63,250 nucleotides of DNA from an uncultured Dorea sp. (GCA_910579925.1 CAJTVY010000017.1:1-63250), one strand, 5' to 3'. Positions 8,763 through 17,019 are shown, numbered from the stretch's first letter. Made by a program: numbers and translations. Notes: generated by a model from the sequence alone, not told the origin.

Positions 8763-9641
8763 ATGGGAAAGAAAGAATACAGGGAACGGGAAGGACCAAG
8801 AAGAAAGAAGAAAAAGTCGCACAAAATCTATGCGGCGGTTGTTCTAGTGCTTGGGGCAGCAATCATTGCGGCGATGGTCTTTCTGGTGTTCTATGTGCAG
8901 AAGATTGAGGTCAGCGGAAATGATTATGTGACGGATCAGGAAATTCTTGAAGTGGTCCAGGCGGATGATTTTTCCATAAACTCACTGTATATTCTGGGGA
9001 AATATGCTTTGGGGAAGGGGGAGACCCTGCCGTGTCTCAGTCAGATGAAAGTGAGCCTTAAATCGCCCTGGATTGTGAAGGTAACGGTGAAGGAGAAGCC
9101 GATTGTCGGATACATACAGAATGGAGAGACGTATAGTTATTTTGATAAGGAAGGGCTGGTGGTACTGGAATCGCCTGCGTTAATCGAGGGTATTCCTTAT
9201 ATAGAGGGAATCGGCATGGGAGAGGTGAAGCTTTATCAGCAGCTTGAGAGTAAGAATAAGAAGATTTTTCAACAGATTCTGGAGACTTCCAGAGAGATTA
9301 CCAAATACGAGTTAGAGCCAGACAGGATTGTGTGCGAGGAGGAAATCATCTGTCTGTATATCGGAAGAATCCGCATTCGTCTTGGCAGGAATGTATCGGC
9401 GGTAAAGATTGCGCAGATTCAGCCAATCCTTGAAAAGATCGGAGATAAAGAGGGGACGCTGCATCTGGAGAATTATTCAGAAGTGCAAAAAACGGTGACA
9501 TTCCAGGAAGAACCTCTTGAGCAGGAGATCGGAGAGGATACCTTGCAGCCGGATAGCAGTGAGACTCAGAATGTATCGGGCGATCCAGAGCCGGATCAGA
9601 AAGAAGCGCAGGAGTCTTCGGAGAGTCCGTCAGAACCATAG
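8763..9641 (+). CDS. divIB: Cell division protein DivIB/FtsQ
   Basis: Bitopic division protein of 292 residues. A very basic cytoplasmic N-terminus (RRKKKKSHK) leads to one membrane segment at about 23-44, then a POTRA domain beginning KIEVSGNDYVTDQEIL and the beta domain ending near residue 240. The last 50 residues are an acidic, Ser/Gln-rich tail (for example PEPDQKEAQESSESPSEP) typical of DivIB in Gram-positives. It forms a complex with FtsL and DivIC outside the membrane. It closes the first operon; no U-tailed terminator follows before the structured element at 9653. Confidence 0.9.
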   Translation: MGKKEYREREGPRRKKKKSHKIYAAVVLVLGAAIIAAMVFLVFYVQKIEVSGNDYVTDQEILEVVQADDFSINSLYILGKYALGKGETLPCLSQMKVSLKSPWIVKVTVKEKPIVGYIQNGETYSYFDKEGLVVLESPALIEGIPYIEGIGMGEVKLYQQLESKNKKIFQQILETSREITKYELEPDRIVCEEEIICLYIGRIRIRLGRNVSAVKIAQIQPILEKIGDKEGTLHLENYSEVQKTVTFQEEPLEQEIGEDTLQPDSSETQNVSGDPEPDQKEAQESSESPSEP

Positions 9642-9652
9642 GAAGAAAAGAG

Positions 9653-9799
9653 GTTACTGTTCATTCCTAGACCGTGCACTACGCTGTACGGTCACAGGCC
9701 ATTACAGTACTGGGGCTGGAATCCGGCCTCTTGCCGTAGGGCAACTTTTAAATAGGCCGGATTCGTTGCAGTGAGCACCCGGCGGGTGTGAACAGTAAC
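9653..9799 (+). ncRNA. Multi-branched structured element upstream of ftsZ (unidentified)
   Basis: This 147-nt segment fills half of the 312-nt gap between divIB and ftsZ. Perfect 11-bp ends GTTACTGTTCA (9653-9663) and TGAACAGTAAC (9789-9799) close a set of inner helices: GACCGTGCA with its partner near 9669-9692, a perfect 11-bp stem GAATCCGGCCT (9719-9729) with AGGCCGGATTC (9754-9764) holding a nested TTGCC/GGCAA stem, and CACCC/GGGTG at 9777-9789. This could be a cis-regulatory RNA for ftsZ, a small RNA, or a palindromic mobile repeat. No 8-bp target duplication flanks it. I do not recognise the family. Confidence 0.55.
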
Positions 9800-9837
9800 A
9801 AAGCAAGAATAAAATTGAGAAAAATAGAGGAATTCTA

Positions 9838-9866
9838 TTGATATTTTGCACAAAAGTCTATATTAT
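9838..9866 (+). promoter_or_regulatory. Predicted sigma-A promoter for ftsZ
   Basis: TTGATA at 9838-9843 and TATTAT at 9861-9866 are separated by 17 bases, in an A/T-rich stretch about 90 bases before the ftsZ start. A second TATAAT at 9923-9928 has no good -35 partner. ftsZ is therefore probably transcribed on its own and not only by read-through from the division cluster. Confidence 0.6.
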
Positions 9867-9953
9867 ATAGTATATATGGCAAAGAACACATTTCATTTGC
9901 TTTATGTGTGGGATGTATGATATATAATAAGGATAACAAAGGAGGAGAAACCC

Positions 9954-11219
9954 TTGCTAGAAATTAAAACGAATGAATCAGAAGCAGCGGCGAAGATAAT
10001 TGTTGTTGGAGTCGGCGGCGGCGGCAATAATGCTGTAAACCGAATGATCGATGAACAGATTGCCGGTGTTGAGTTTATTGCTATTAATACAGATAAGCAG
10101 GCGCTCCAGTTATGCAAGGCGCCGACGCTTATGCAGATTGGCGAGAAGATAACAAAAGGTCTTGGAGCAGGAGCAAGGCCGGAGATTGGTGAGAAGGCGG
10201 CTGAGGAGAGCGCCGAGGAAGTATCATCAGCTCTTAAGGGGGCGGACATGGTGTTCGTAACCTGCGGTATGGGCGGCGGTACGGGGACCGGTGCAACGCC
10301 GGTGGTTGCGCGGATCGCCAAGGAACTTGGCGCGCTGACAGTAGGCGTTGTGACGAAGCCTTTCCGTTTCGAGTCCAAGACGCGTATGAATAATGCGCTG
10401 TCAGGAATTGAGAAACTCAAAGAGAGCGTGGACACTCTGATTGTCATTCCTAATGATAAGCTGTTAGAAGTGGTGGACAGGCGTACCACCATGCCGGAGG
10501 CTTTGAAGAAAGCGGATGAGGTATTACAGCAGGGTATCCAGGGCATCACGGATCTGATTAACGTGCCTGCACTGATCAACCTTGACTTTGCGGATGTTCA
10601 GACGGTTATGACGGACAAGGGTATTGCGCATATCGGTATCGGGCAGGGGCGCGGTGATGATAAGGCTCTTGAGGCTGTCAAGCAGGCAGTTTCCAGTCCG
10701 TTACTTGAGACAACCATTGCGGGAGCTTCTCATGTTATCATTAATGTATCCGGCGATATTACGCTTATGGATGCATCTGATGCGGCTGAGTATGTACAGG
10801 ATCTTGCAGGAGAGGATGCGAATATTATTTTCGGAGCCATGTATGATGATGCAAGAACAGATGAGGCGACCATTACGGTTATTGCAACCGGGCTTCATAA
10901 TGTGGGCGGCAGTGCGTCTAAGCTGAAATCAAGGCTAGAGACGCCAAGGAACGGCACCATGGGTCATGCAGGCGGCGGTATGCAGCAGGGAGGATACGAC
11001 AGATCCATGCAGCAGGGAGGATATGACAGATCCATGCAGCAGGGCGGACCGGCGGCTCCCAGGCTGGATTTCGGAATGGGCGGCATGAAGAGCGGAGGAA
11101 CGACGGCAATGCCGAGACGTCCTGTAGGAGGAACAGCGCCTTCTCTGGATTCACCCAGAACTCCTTCCAGTAAGGTTAAGGAACAGTCGATTAAGATACC
11201 TGATTTCTTTAAGAAGTAA
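9954..11219 (+). CDS. ftsZ: Cell division GTPase FtsZ
   Basis: Tubulin-like GTPase forming the Z ring; 421 residues. The G-box GGGTGTGATPVVA lies at about 106-118, with VVGVGGGGNNAVNRM near the N-terminus and FAVINTDKQ-like FIAINTDKQAL after it. The start is TTG at 9954, fixed by a very strong AAAGGAGGAG about 9 bases upstream. The unstructured tail (about 330-410) contains a 9-residue repeat GGYDRSMQQ in tandem. It ends in the conserved peptide IKIPDFFKK, which docks membrane tethers. No ftsA is adjacent. A terminator follows at 11275. Confidence 0.98.
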   Translation: MLEIKTNESEAAAKIIVVGVGGGGNNAVNRMIDEQIAGVEFIAINTDKQALQLCKAPTLMQIGEKITKGLGAGARPEIGEKAAEESAEEVSSALKGADMVFVTCGMGGGTGTGATPVVARIAKELGALTVGVVTKPFRFESKTRMNNALSGIEKLKESVDTLIVIPNDKLLEVVDRRTTMPEALKKADEVLQQGIQGITDLINVPALINLDFADVQTVMTDKGIAHIGIGQGRGDDKALEAVKQAVSSPLLETTIAGASHVIINVSGDITLMDASDAAEYVQDLAGEDANIIFGAMYDDARTDEATITVIATGLHNVGGSASKLKSRLETPRNGTMGHAGGGMQQGGYDRSMQQGGYDRSMQQGGPAAPRLDFGMGGMKSGGTTAMPRRPVGGTAPSLDSPRTPSSKVKEQSIKIPDFFKK

Positions 11220-11274
11220 GAGAGCGGTTTTTATGATTCTGTAATCCGCAGCAGGATAATAAAGTACTATAAGA

Positions 11275-11309
11275 GATTCGGGCACATGATAGTGTGTTCG
11301 AGTCTTTTT
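11275..11309 (+). terminator. Rho-independent terminator of ftsZ
   Basis: Stem 11275-11286 (GATTCGGGCACA) pairs with 11293-11304 (TGTGTTCGAGTC) using a few G-U pairs, followed directly by TTTTT at 11305-11309. It lies 56 bases after the ftsZ stop codon. Confidence 0.85.
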
Positions 11310-11337
11310 ATGATGTTTAACTTGTATGGCGGCAGAA

Positions 11338-11385
11338 TGATTCTGGTAACAGTGAAGCCGGTAGGCTGAACTGTTACTGATTCTG
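11338..11385. mobile_element. 32-bp GTAAC-ended palindrome flanked by 8-bp direct repeats (IS66-like mini-element)
   Basis: The 32-bp core 11346-11377 has arms GTAACAGTGAAGCC and GGCTGAACTGTTAC around the tetraloop GGTA. The octamer TGATTCTG occurs exactly at 11338-11345 and again at 11378-11385. An identical core, inverted, lies at 61084-61115 with a different octamer duplication. Ends beginning GTAA and 8-bp target duplications are known traits of the IS66 family, so this is probably a minimal IS66-type remnant made of little more than the two terminal repeats. No transposase is present here. Confidence 0.75.
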
Positions 11386-11572
11386 TTCGGGCGTATCTGA
11401 CATGGTTTGACAAATGATTACAGTAAATTTCAATTTTTTCCAGTAATTTGCAGTTTATTCTCTTAAAATTCTTTCTTTTATGTCAAAAAAAGATACAAAG
11501 TCTTGTGTCTGGATTTGTAGGATTCCCACAAATTCATTTCCTGTAAAACTAGATGTTGTGGTCAATGTGGTC

Positions 11573-11637
11573 TGTCGAACGAAAATCGGGATTCGTCCCA
11601 CCATCTGACAAAATCTTTTTACTGCGGCTCGTATAAT
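11573..11637 (+). promoter_or_regulatory. Predicted Spo0A-controlled spoIIG promoter
   Basis: TATAAT at 11632-11637 is preceded by CTGACA at 11605-11610 with a 21-base spacer, abnormally long for sigma-A. A perfect Spo0A box TGTCGAA lies at 11573-11579. A near match TGACAAA overlaps the -35 at 11606-11612, and a reverse-strand-like TTCGTCC is at 11592-11598. The Bacillus spoIIG promoter is known for exactly this design: a long spacer and 0A boxes overlapping the -35. The rest of the 483-base gap holds the ftsZ terminator, the mini-element and A/T-rich sequence without a gene. Confidence 0.8.
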
Positions 11638-11702
11638 GAATCTTGCTTAAGTAATTAATCGATTTCGTGTCACTGATCGTATCCAAAGGAAGAAGGTGGA
11701 GC

Positions 11703-12530
11703 GTGCATTATGAGTTGTACATAGACGTATTTTTTCTGGAAAATTTCGCGATGGATTTTATTCTGCTTGCTGTTGTACGCAGAATGTCGGGATGTTCCGA
11801 GGCGTACTGGCGGATCAGCCTGGGGGCGCTTTTCGGATCGTTTCTGACCTGCCTTGCCGTGGCCTTGCCGGTTCCATATGCGTTTGTGAAACTTCTGCTG
11901 CTCCATGGGCTGGCAAATATTGTAATGGTGAAAACAGGGCTTAGAACCAGAGGATGGCAGGAACTGGCGAGGGCATGGATTCTGCTTTATGTCAGCGGGT
12001 TTCTGGCGGGCGGGGTCTTTGGGTTTTTCAGGCAGTATGTACGGACAGGAAGCCTTTTTCTGGCTCTGGCCGTTGTCAGTTACTACGTGGTATCCGGTAT
12101 CTGGAGCCTTGTGGTGTATCTGGGAAGGCAGAGCAGGTACAGATGCCGTGTGATGCTGCAAAAAGGCGATAGAAAGGTTTTTGTGCAGGCTTTGATCGAC
12201 ACGGGCAACTGTCTGAAAGACGACATTACGGGAAAGCCGGTCAGTATTATTGACAAAAATGTAATGAGGAAACTATGGGGAGAAAATGACATAACAGGAA
12301 TACGTTATATTTCATATCACTCTATCGGAAAGGCGGAAGGTGTAATGCCATTAGTAACGCTGGATGGGATGTATGTATGCAGAAAAGAAAAGGAATGGAT
12401 TGAGAAACCGCTGGCGGCCATCTGTGAGGGAGATATGACGGCTGACCGTTATGAGATGATTTTGAATCCTGATGTCTTAATAGGAGGGATAGACTATGGT
12501 AATAAGAGTCGCAGTACCGCATCAATTTAA
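11703..12530 (+). CDS. spoIIGA: Sporulation sigma-E factor-processing peptidase SpoIIGA
   Basis: Membrane-embedded aspartic protease (275 residues) that removes the pro-sequence of sigma-E in the mother cell once SpoIIR signals from the forespore. Five hydrophobic segments occupy about residues 4-150. The soluble part has the aspartyl protease motif IDTGNCLKD with Asp166, and a late GGIDYG block. I chose GTG 11703 (HYELYIDVFFLENF follows) over GTG 11667 because AAGAAGGTGG lies just upstream of it. It overlaps sigE by 35 bases, the usual translational pairing of protease and substrate. Confidence 0.93.
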   Translation: MHYELYIDVFFLENFAMDFILLAVVRRMSGCSEAYWRISLGALFGSFLTCLAVALPVPYAFVKLLLLHGLANIVMVKTGLRTRGWQELARAWILLYVSGFLAGGVFGFFRQYVRTGSLFLALAVVSYYVVSGIWSLVVYLGRQSRYRCRVMLQKGDRKVFVQALIDTGNCLKDDITGKPVSIIDKNVMRKLWGENDITGIRYISYHSIGKAEGVMPLVTLDGMYVCRKEKEWIEKPLAAICEGDMTADRYEMILNPDVLIGGIDYGNKSRSTASI

Positions 12531-13236
12531 ACTGAAAGTAGTTCCGGATTTCCGGACATTATTTTTCCCGGATAAGAAGGACGTCCACTATATAGGAGGT
12601 TCGGATATCCTGCCTGCTCCGCTTAATACCAGCGAAGAGATGGCGGCCATCAATGAATTAGGCTCAGAGGACGACGAGTCGGCAAGGAAAATGCTGATTG
12701 AGCATAATCTGAGGCTGGTGGTCTACATTGCGAAAAAGTTTGACAATACGGGGGTGGGAGTGGAAGATCTGATTTCCATCGGAACCATTGGGCTGATTAA
12801 GGCCATCAATACGTTTAACCCGGATAAGAATATCAAGCTGGCGACTTATGCGTCCCGCTGTATTGAAAATGAGATCCTGATGTACCTGCGCAGGAATAAC
12901 AAGACGAAGATGGAGGTGTCGATCGACGAGCCGCTGAATGTGGACTGGGACGGCAATGAACTGCTTCTGTCCGACATTCTGGGTACGGAGGAGGATACCA
13001 TCTATAAGGATCTGGAAAATGAAGTAGAGCGGAAACTGCTGATTAAGGCGATCAGCCGCCTTTCTGGAAGAGAAAGGACGATTATTAAGATGCGGTTCGG
13101 CCTCGGGATGCCGGATGGGGAGGAACGGACCCAGAAAGAGGTGGCTGATATCCTGGGCATTTCCCAGTCGTACATATCGAGGCTGGAGAAGAAAATTATG
13201 CAGAGGCTGAAGCGGGAGATGGTGAAATATTCATAA
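12496..13236 (+). CDS. sigE: RNA polymerase sporulation sigma factor E (pro-sigma-E)
   Basis: Early mother-cell sigma factor of 246 residues. Residues 1-31 look like a pro-sequence, with the expected SpoIIGA cut just before YIGGS at residue 32. Region 2 reads LRLVVYIAKKFDNTG, EDLISIGTIGLIKA and LATYASRCIENEILMYLRR. Region 4 has the QKEVADILGISQSYISRLEKKI helix-turn-helix. The ATG follows TAGGAGGG and lies inside the end of spoIIGA. Unlike Bacillus, sigG is not the next gene. Near identity of region 2 to Bacillus sigma-E, from memory of that protein, makes the call firm. Confidence 0.97.
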   Translation: MVIRVAVPHQFKLKVVPDFRTLFFPDKKDVHYIGGSDILPAPLNTSEEMAAINELGSEDDESARKMLIEHNLRLVVYIAKKFDNTGVGVEDLISIGTIGLIKAINTFNPDKNIKLATYASRCIENEILMYLRRNNKTKMEVSIDEPLNVDWDGNELLLSDILGTEEDTIYKDLENEVERKLLIKAISRLSGRERTIIKMRFGLGMPDGEERTQKEVADILGISQSYISRLEKKIMQRLKREMVKYS

Positions 13237-13257
13237 AGAATGTTAGAAAAGTATTCA

Positions 13258-13286
13258 TAGAAAACAACTCTGAATAGTGTTATAAT
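13258..13286 (+). promoter_or_regulatory. Possible promoter of the beta-CASP gene
   Basis: A perfect TATAAT at 13281-13286 is preceded 17 bases upstream by TAGAAA (13258-13263), a four-of-six match to the -35 consensus. It lies 22 bases before the next ATG. Confidence 0.45.
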
Positions 13287-13308
13287 AGAAAGAAAAGGGG
13301 TTGGAGAT

Positions 13309-14916
13309 ATGAAACTTGAGTTTATTGGGGCGGCCCACGAGGTAACCGGAAGTTGCCATTATCTGAATGCCTGCGGAAAGAATATCCTGATTGACTGTGG
13401 TCTGGAACAGGGACCTGATCTGTATGAGAACCAGGAACTGCCGGTATCGGCAGGAGAGATTGACTATGTTCTTCTGACACACGCACATATTGATCATTCC
13501 GGCAAGATCCCTCTTTTATGCAGGCAGGGATTTGCGGGCGAGATCATTACCACGTTTGCCACGTCAGATCTGTGTAACATCATGCTTCGAGACAGCGCTC
13601 ACATCCAGGAGTTTGAGGCAGAGTGGAGGAACCGGAAAGGAAGGAGAAGCGGCGAGGAGCTCTTTGAACCGTTGTATACCATGGAGGATGCGGATGCCGC
13701 TATCAGTCTTCTGGCTCCATGTGATTACGAACAGCGCATTACCCTGTGCGAGGGCATTGACGTACAGTTCCACGATATGGGACATTTGCTGGGATCAGCG
13801 AGTATTGAGGTCTGGGTCACGGAGAACGAGGTGACAAAGAAGATTGTATTTTCCGGTGATGTGGGAAATGCAAACCAGCCGATTATCAAAGAACCGCAGA
13901 AGGTGAAAGAGGCAGACTATATCGTCATTGAGTCTACCTATGGAGACAGAACTCATGGGGATGTGATACCGGACTATATCGGCGAGTTTACGAGAATCTT
14001 ACGAGAGACCTTTGGAAGAGGAGGCAATGTGGTCATCCCTTCATTCGCCGTAGGGCGTACGCAGGAACTTTTATACTTTATCCGGGAGATTAAGGAGAAG
14101 GATCTGCTGCCTGAGTTCCCGGGATTCGAGGTCTACGTGGACAGTCCGCTGGCTATCGGAGCGACCAATGTATTTAACAAGAATGTGAAATCCTGTTTTG
14201 ATGACGAAGCTATGGCGCTGGTAGAGAAGGGGATCAATCCGCTTCTGTTCCCGGGACTTAAGACGACGATCACCAGCGACGAGTCCAGGATGATTAATTT
14301 TGATGAGAAGCCAAAGGTGATTCTGTCGGCATCTGGTATGTGTGAGGCAGGGCGTATCCGGCATCATCTGAAGCATAACCTGTGGCGTCCGGAGTGTACG
14401 ATCTGTTTCGTGGGTTATCAGGCGGTGGGTACGCTTGGGCGCAAGCTGATTGAGGGCGCAGAGTGTGTGAAGCTGTTCGGGGAAAATATCACAGTGAATG
14501 CGAAGATCGAGACGCTTCGGGGAATCAGCGGGCATGCGGATATGAACGGGCTTCTGGACTGGCTTGGCGGATTTGAGAACAGGCCAGACCGCGTGATTGT
14601 AGTACATGGAGAGGACCAGGTGACGGATCATTTTGCAAAGCTTATAGAGGAGACGATCGGCTGTCCTGCGTTTGCACCTTATTCGGGCGGGACCATAGAT
14701 CTGATGACCAATGAGATTCTGACGGAAGGAGCCAGGGTTCCGAAGAAAGTTCTGGAGAAGCCGGCCAGAACACGGGCTGCTCAGGCGTTTCAGCGGGTGG
14801 TTGCAGCGGCAAAGCGGCTGCTTGAGGTTGTCTATAGAAATGAAGGGCTGGCCAATAAGGAACTGGCGAAGTTCGAGACCCAGATCCAGAATCTGGCAGA
14901 TAAGTGGGATCGGTAA
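13309..14916 (+). CDS. Beta-CASP metallo-beta-lactamase protein (putative RNA-processing nuclease)
   Basis: A 535-residue protein with the metallo-beta-lactamase fold. Zinc ligands are in LLTHAHIDHSGKIP (about 55-68), the later HDMGHLLGSASIEV and the FSGDVGN block. A beta-CASP insertion follows, then the RMMBL-type C-terminus with SGMCEAGRIRHHL, ISGHAD and the VVHGE motif. This is the architecture of CPSF73/YSH1-like RNA exonucleases found widely in bacteria; the actual RNA substrate is unknown. The ATG follows GGGGTTGGAG. It stands alone between sigE and a strong terminator. Confidence 0.85.
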   Translation: MKLEFIGAAHEVTGSCHYLNACGKNILIDCGLEQGPDLYENQELPVSAGEIDYVLLTHAHIDHSGKIPLLCRQGFAGEIITTFATSDLCNIMLRDSAHIQEFEAEWRNRKGRRSGEELFEPLYTMEDADAAISLLAPCDYEQRITLCEGIDVQFHDMGHLLGSASIEVWVTENEVTKKIVFSGDVGNANQPIIKEPQKVKEADYIVIESTYGDRTHGDVIPDYIGEFTRILRETFGRGGNVVIPSFAVGRTQELLYFIREIKEKDLLPEFPGFEVYVDSPLAIGATNVFNKNVKSCFDDEAMALVEKGINPLLFPGLKTTITSDESRMINFDEKPKVILSASGMCEAGRIRHHLKHNLWRPECTICFVGYQAVGTLGRKLIEGAECVKLFGENITVNAKIETLRGISGHADMNGLLDWLGGFENRPDRVIVVHGEDQVTDHFAKLIEETIGCPAFAPYSGGTIDLMTNEILTEGARVPKKVLEKPARTRAAQAFQRVVAAAKRLLEVVYRNEGLANKELAKFETQIQNLADKWDR

Positions 14917-14971
14917 ATGAATTCCAGATACAGGCTCTGCCTGTGTATGATAATAGCAAAAGGCAGTAATA

Positions 14972-15015
14972 GAAACCAGGAGCGGCAAAAGAGGGCCGTC
15001 CTGGTTTCTTCTTTG
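14972..15015 (+). terminator. Rho-independent terminator after the beta-CASP gene
   Basis: GAAACCAGGA at 14972-14981 pairs with TCCTGGTTTC at 14999-15008, with an inner CGGC/GCCG stem, followed by TTCTTTG. A 13-base direct repeat (TTGTCCTGTTCAT, twice) follows immediately. Confidence 0.85.
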
Positions 15016-15158
15016 TCCTGTTCATTTGTCCTGTTCATAAGTATTTTAGATTGTAGCGGCGCCCTTCGTGTGATAAAATAAAATTTACACAGACTGATAA
15101 AATCAATAAATACAATTAGAAAAAACGATATCTCGCAAGAGAGGAGGGCGAGTACATC

Positions 15159-16847
15159 ATGGGATTAAGTGTGGAAGAGATGCTGCAGATCGACATATTC
15201 AGTAACGCAAAACTTCTGGGAGGCGCCGCAGGCCTTGGCAATGAGATTAAAGGAGCCACGATTATAGAAGCGCCGGATATTGTAAAGTTCATAAGCGGCG
15301 GAGAAGTGCTGCTGACCAGGTTCTATGCGTTCCAGTCATGCAACCTTAAGGAATTCAACGAATATTTCAGAGAACTGGCAGCGAAGAAGGTCAGCGCCAT
15401 AGTAATTAAGCGTGGTAACGATGTTGAGGACATTGAAGAGAAGGTAACGTATATTCAGGAATTCGCAGAAAAATATGCGGTTCCGGTTCTGGAGGTGGCG
15501 TTTGAACTGTCCTTCAGAGAAATCTTAAGACCGATTCTGGAGCGTCTGTTTAACGAAGAGGTCCGGCGGCTTAAGTATTTTAAGACCACCCACGACAATT
15601 TTACGGCGTTGTCTTTCGTCCATGGTTCCGGTGATGATAGCCTTCAGAAGATCCTGGATGTATTGGAGAAACTGATTGGCAACCCGGCTGCTCTTTTTAA
15701 TCAGAACATGGAATATCTGGCAGGGACAGAGGGCAGTGTGCCGAAGATGACGATCTCGGAACGGGCCGAGGAATGTCAGCCGAAGTTCTACTCTAACTAT
15801 ATTTATCTGAGGCAGAAGGTCGCTCTGACAGACGAAGATCCAAAGATGTACGAACAGTATGTGGTGAAGTGGAGGGTGATGTACAACCGCAGAGTCTATC
15901 TGGTCATAACGGCGTCCAAGAATCCCTTTGGAGATATGGATGACATTGCCATCGAGAACGCAGTGACGGCACTGAAGCAGGAGATGTTTCGCAGACATTC
16001 AGTAGAAGAACTGGAGGAGAAGTTTCAAAACGATATTATTACACAGATTCTGAATGGGAATATCCATTCCAGAAAGGAACTGGAGCGGGAAGTCAGGCAT
16101 CTGGGGATTCCTTTTCATGCAAACTACCGCGTACTGATCCTTAAGTTGTGGAATGAGTCGGCGGGGACATTTGAGAAGCTGAATGAGCAGTTCAAGTTCG
16201 ACAGTATCCTAAGGGATGCCGTGGTAAATGAGTTCGAGGATGTACGGATCAGGAATGATGTAGACCAGGTAATCGTCATACAGCAGATCCGTCCAGAGCA
16301 GAAACAGGACGATTATCGAAGAGAACTGAAAGGTACTGTGGAGAGGATTCAGAAGCGGATCAGCCAGAAAAATAAAAATCTCAAGGTACGTGCAGGCGTT
16401 GGGAAGGAAGTAGAGGGAGTCCTTGGGATATCAGACAGTTTTAAAGAAGCTCGGGATTCTCTGGAATTCATAGGGATTTTTGTGGAGCGAAGCGCAGTAA
16501 AGGGGCATCACATTGCATTTTTCTCGGATATGGGAATCTTCAAACTTTTATGCAAATGCGATAACCCGGAGGAACTTTATGAGTATATACCGGAATCCCT
16601 TCAGAAACTGCTTCACTATAAGAAGCAGCAGAGGCAGGAACTGCTTCTTACTCTGAATACTTATCTGGATCGGAACCAGAATCTGACGAAGACGGCACAG
16701 GAACTTTTTGTTCATTATAAGACGGCATCGTACCGTATCGACCGGATTGTCAAGATTACGGGGATTGACATGAATAATGCCAGCGAGGTGCTTGCGGTAA
16801 GAATCGGGCTGATTGTAAACAAAATGATTGAGAATATGAAGAGGTAG
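15159..16847 (+). CDS. pucR: PucR-family transcriptional regulator of the ureide cluster
   Basis: Probable regulator of the purine/allantoin genes downstream; 562 residues. It has the PucR N-terminal domain (about 1-125, with IIEAPDIVKFISGGEVLLT), a central GGDEF-like region (about 290-430) and the C-terminal PucR helix-turn-helix with LLLTLNTYLDRNQNLTKTAQELFVHYKTASYRIDRI split over about 505-540. In Bacillus, PucR activates uric acid and allantoin genes in response to a pathway intermediate. The ATG follows GAGGAGGGCGAG. It is the first gene before the catabolic island, same strand, and is followed by a tandem repeat and a terminator, so it is transcribed separately. The symbol is by family. 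Confidence 0.85.
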   Translation: MGLSVEEMLQIDIFSNAKLLGGAAGLGNEIKGATIIEAPDIVKFISGGEVLLTRFYAFQSCNLKEFNEYFRELAAKKVSAIVIKRGNDVEDIEEKVTYIQEFAEKYAVPVLEVAFELSFREILRPILERLFNEEVRRLKYFKTTHDNFTALSFVHGSGDDSLQKILDVLEKLIGNPAALFNQNMEYLAGTEGSVPKMTISERAEECQPKFYSNYIYLRQKVALTDEDPKMYEQYVVKWRVMYNRRVYLVITASKNPFGDMDDIAIENAVTALKQEMFRRHSVEELEEKFQNDIITQILNGNIHSRKELEREVRHLGIPFHANYRVLILKLWNESAGTFEKLNEQFKFDSILRDAVVNEFEDVRIRNDVDQVIVIQQIRPEQKQDDYRRELKGTVERIQKRISQKNKNLKVRAGVGKEVEGVLGISDSFKEARDSLEFIGIFVERSAVKGHHIAFFSDMGIFKLLCKCDNPEELYEYIPESLQKLLHYKKQQRQELLLTLNTYLDRNQNLTKTAQELFVHYKTASYRIDRIVKITGIDMNNASEVLAVRIGLIVNKMIENMKR

Positions 16848-16969
16848 TGCGCTGATGCGCACGAAGGTCATCAACCTGTCGGTTGGTGACAAGTTATGAA
16901 GAGGTAGTGCGCTGATGCGCACGAAGGTCATCAACCTGTCGGTTGGTGACAAGTTATGAAGAGGTAGTG
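16835..16969 (+). repeat. 60-bp tandem duplication with two hairpins per unit, at the pucR stop
   Basis: Two exact 60-bp copies (16835-16894 and 16895-16954) plus a 15-base partial third (16955-16969). Each copy starts with the last codons and stop of pucR and holds two stem-loops: GTGCGC/GCGCAC with a 4-base loop (16847-16862 in copy one) and GTCATCAACC/GGTTGGTGAC with a TGTC loop (16867-16890). The exactness implies a recent duplication. It adds four hairpins to the pucR 3' end upstream of the terminator. Confidence 0.9.
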
Positions 16970-16973
16970 TCCA

Positions 16974-17019
16974 GGAGATACTCTTTGTCCAGGTTGGATA
17001 AAGAATATCTCCTTTTTTA
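16974..17019 (+). terminator. Rho-independent terminator of pucR
   Basis: GGAGATA (16974-16980) pairs with TATCTCC, enclosing a second stem CTTTGTCCA/TGGATAAAG, followed by TTTTTT. Together with the tandem repeat it separates pucR from the catabolic genes; the remaining bases to 17178 hold the candidate promoter region. Confidence 0.88.

Noticed and set aside
9653..9799. Structured element treated as another IS66-like mini-element
   Set aside because: Its ends read GTTACTG rather than GTAACAG, it is longer, and no 8-bp direct repeat flanks it.
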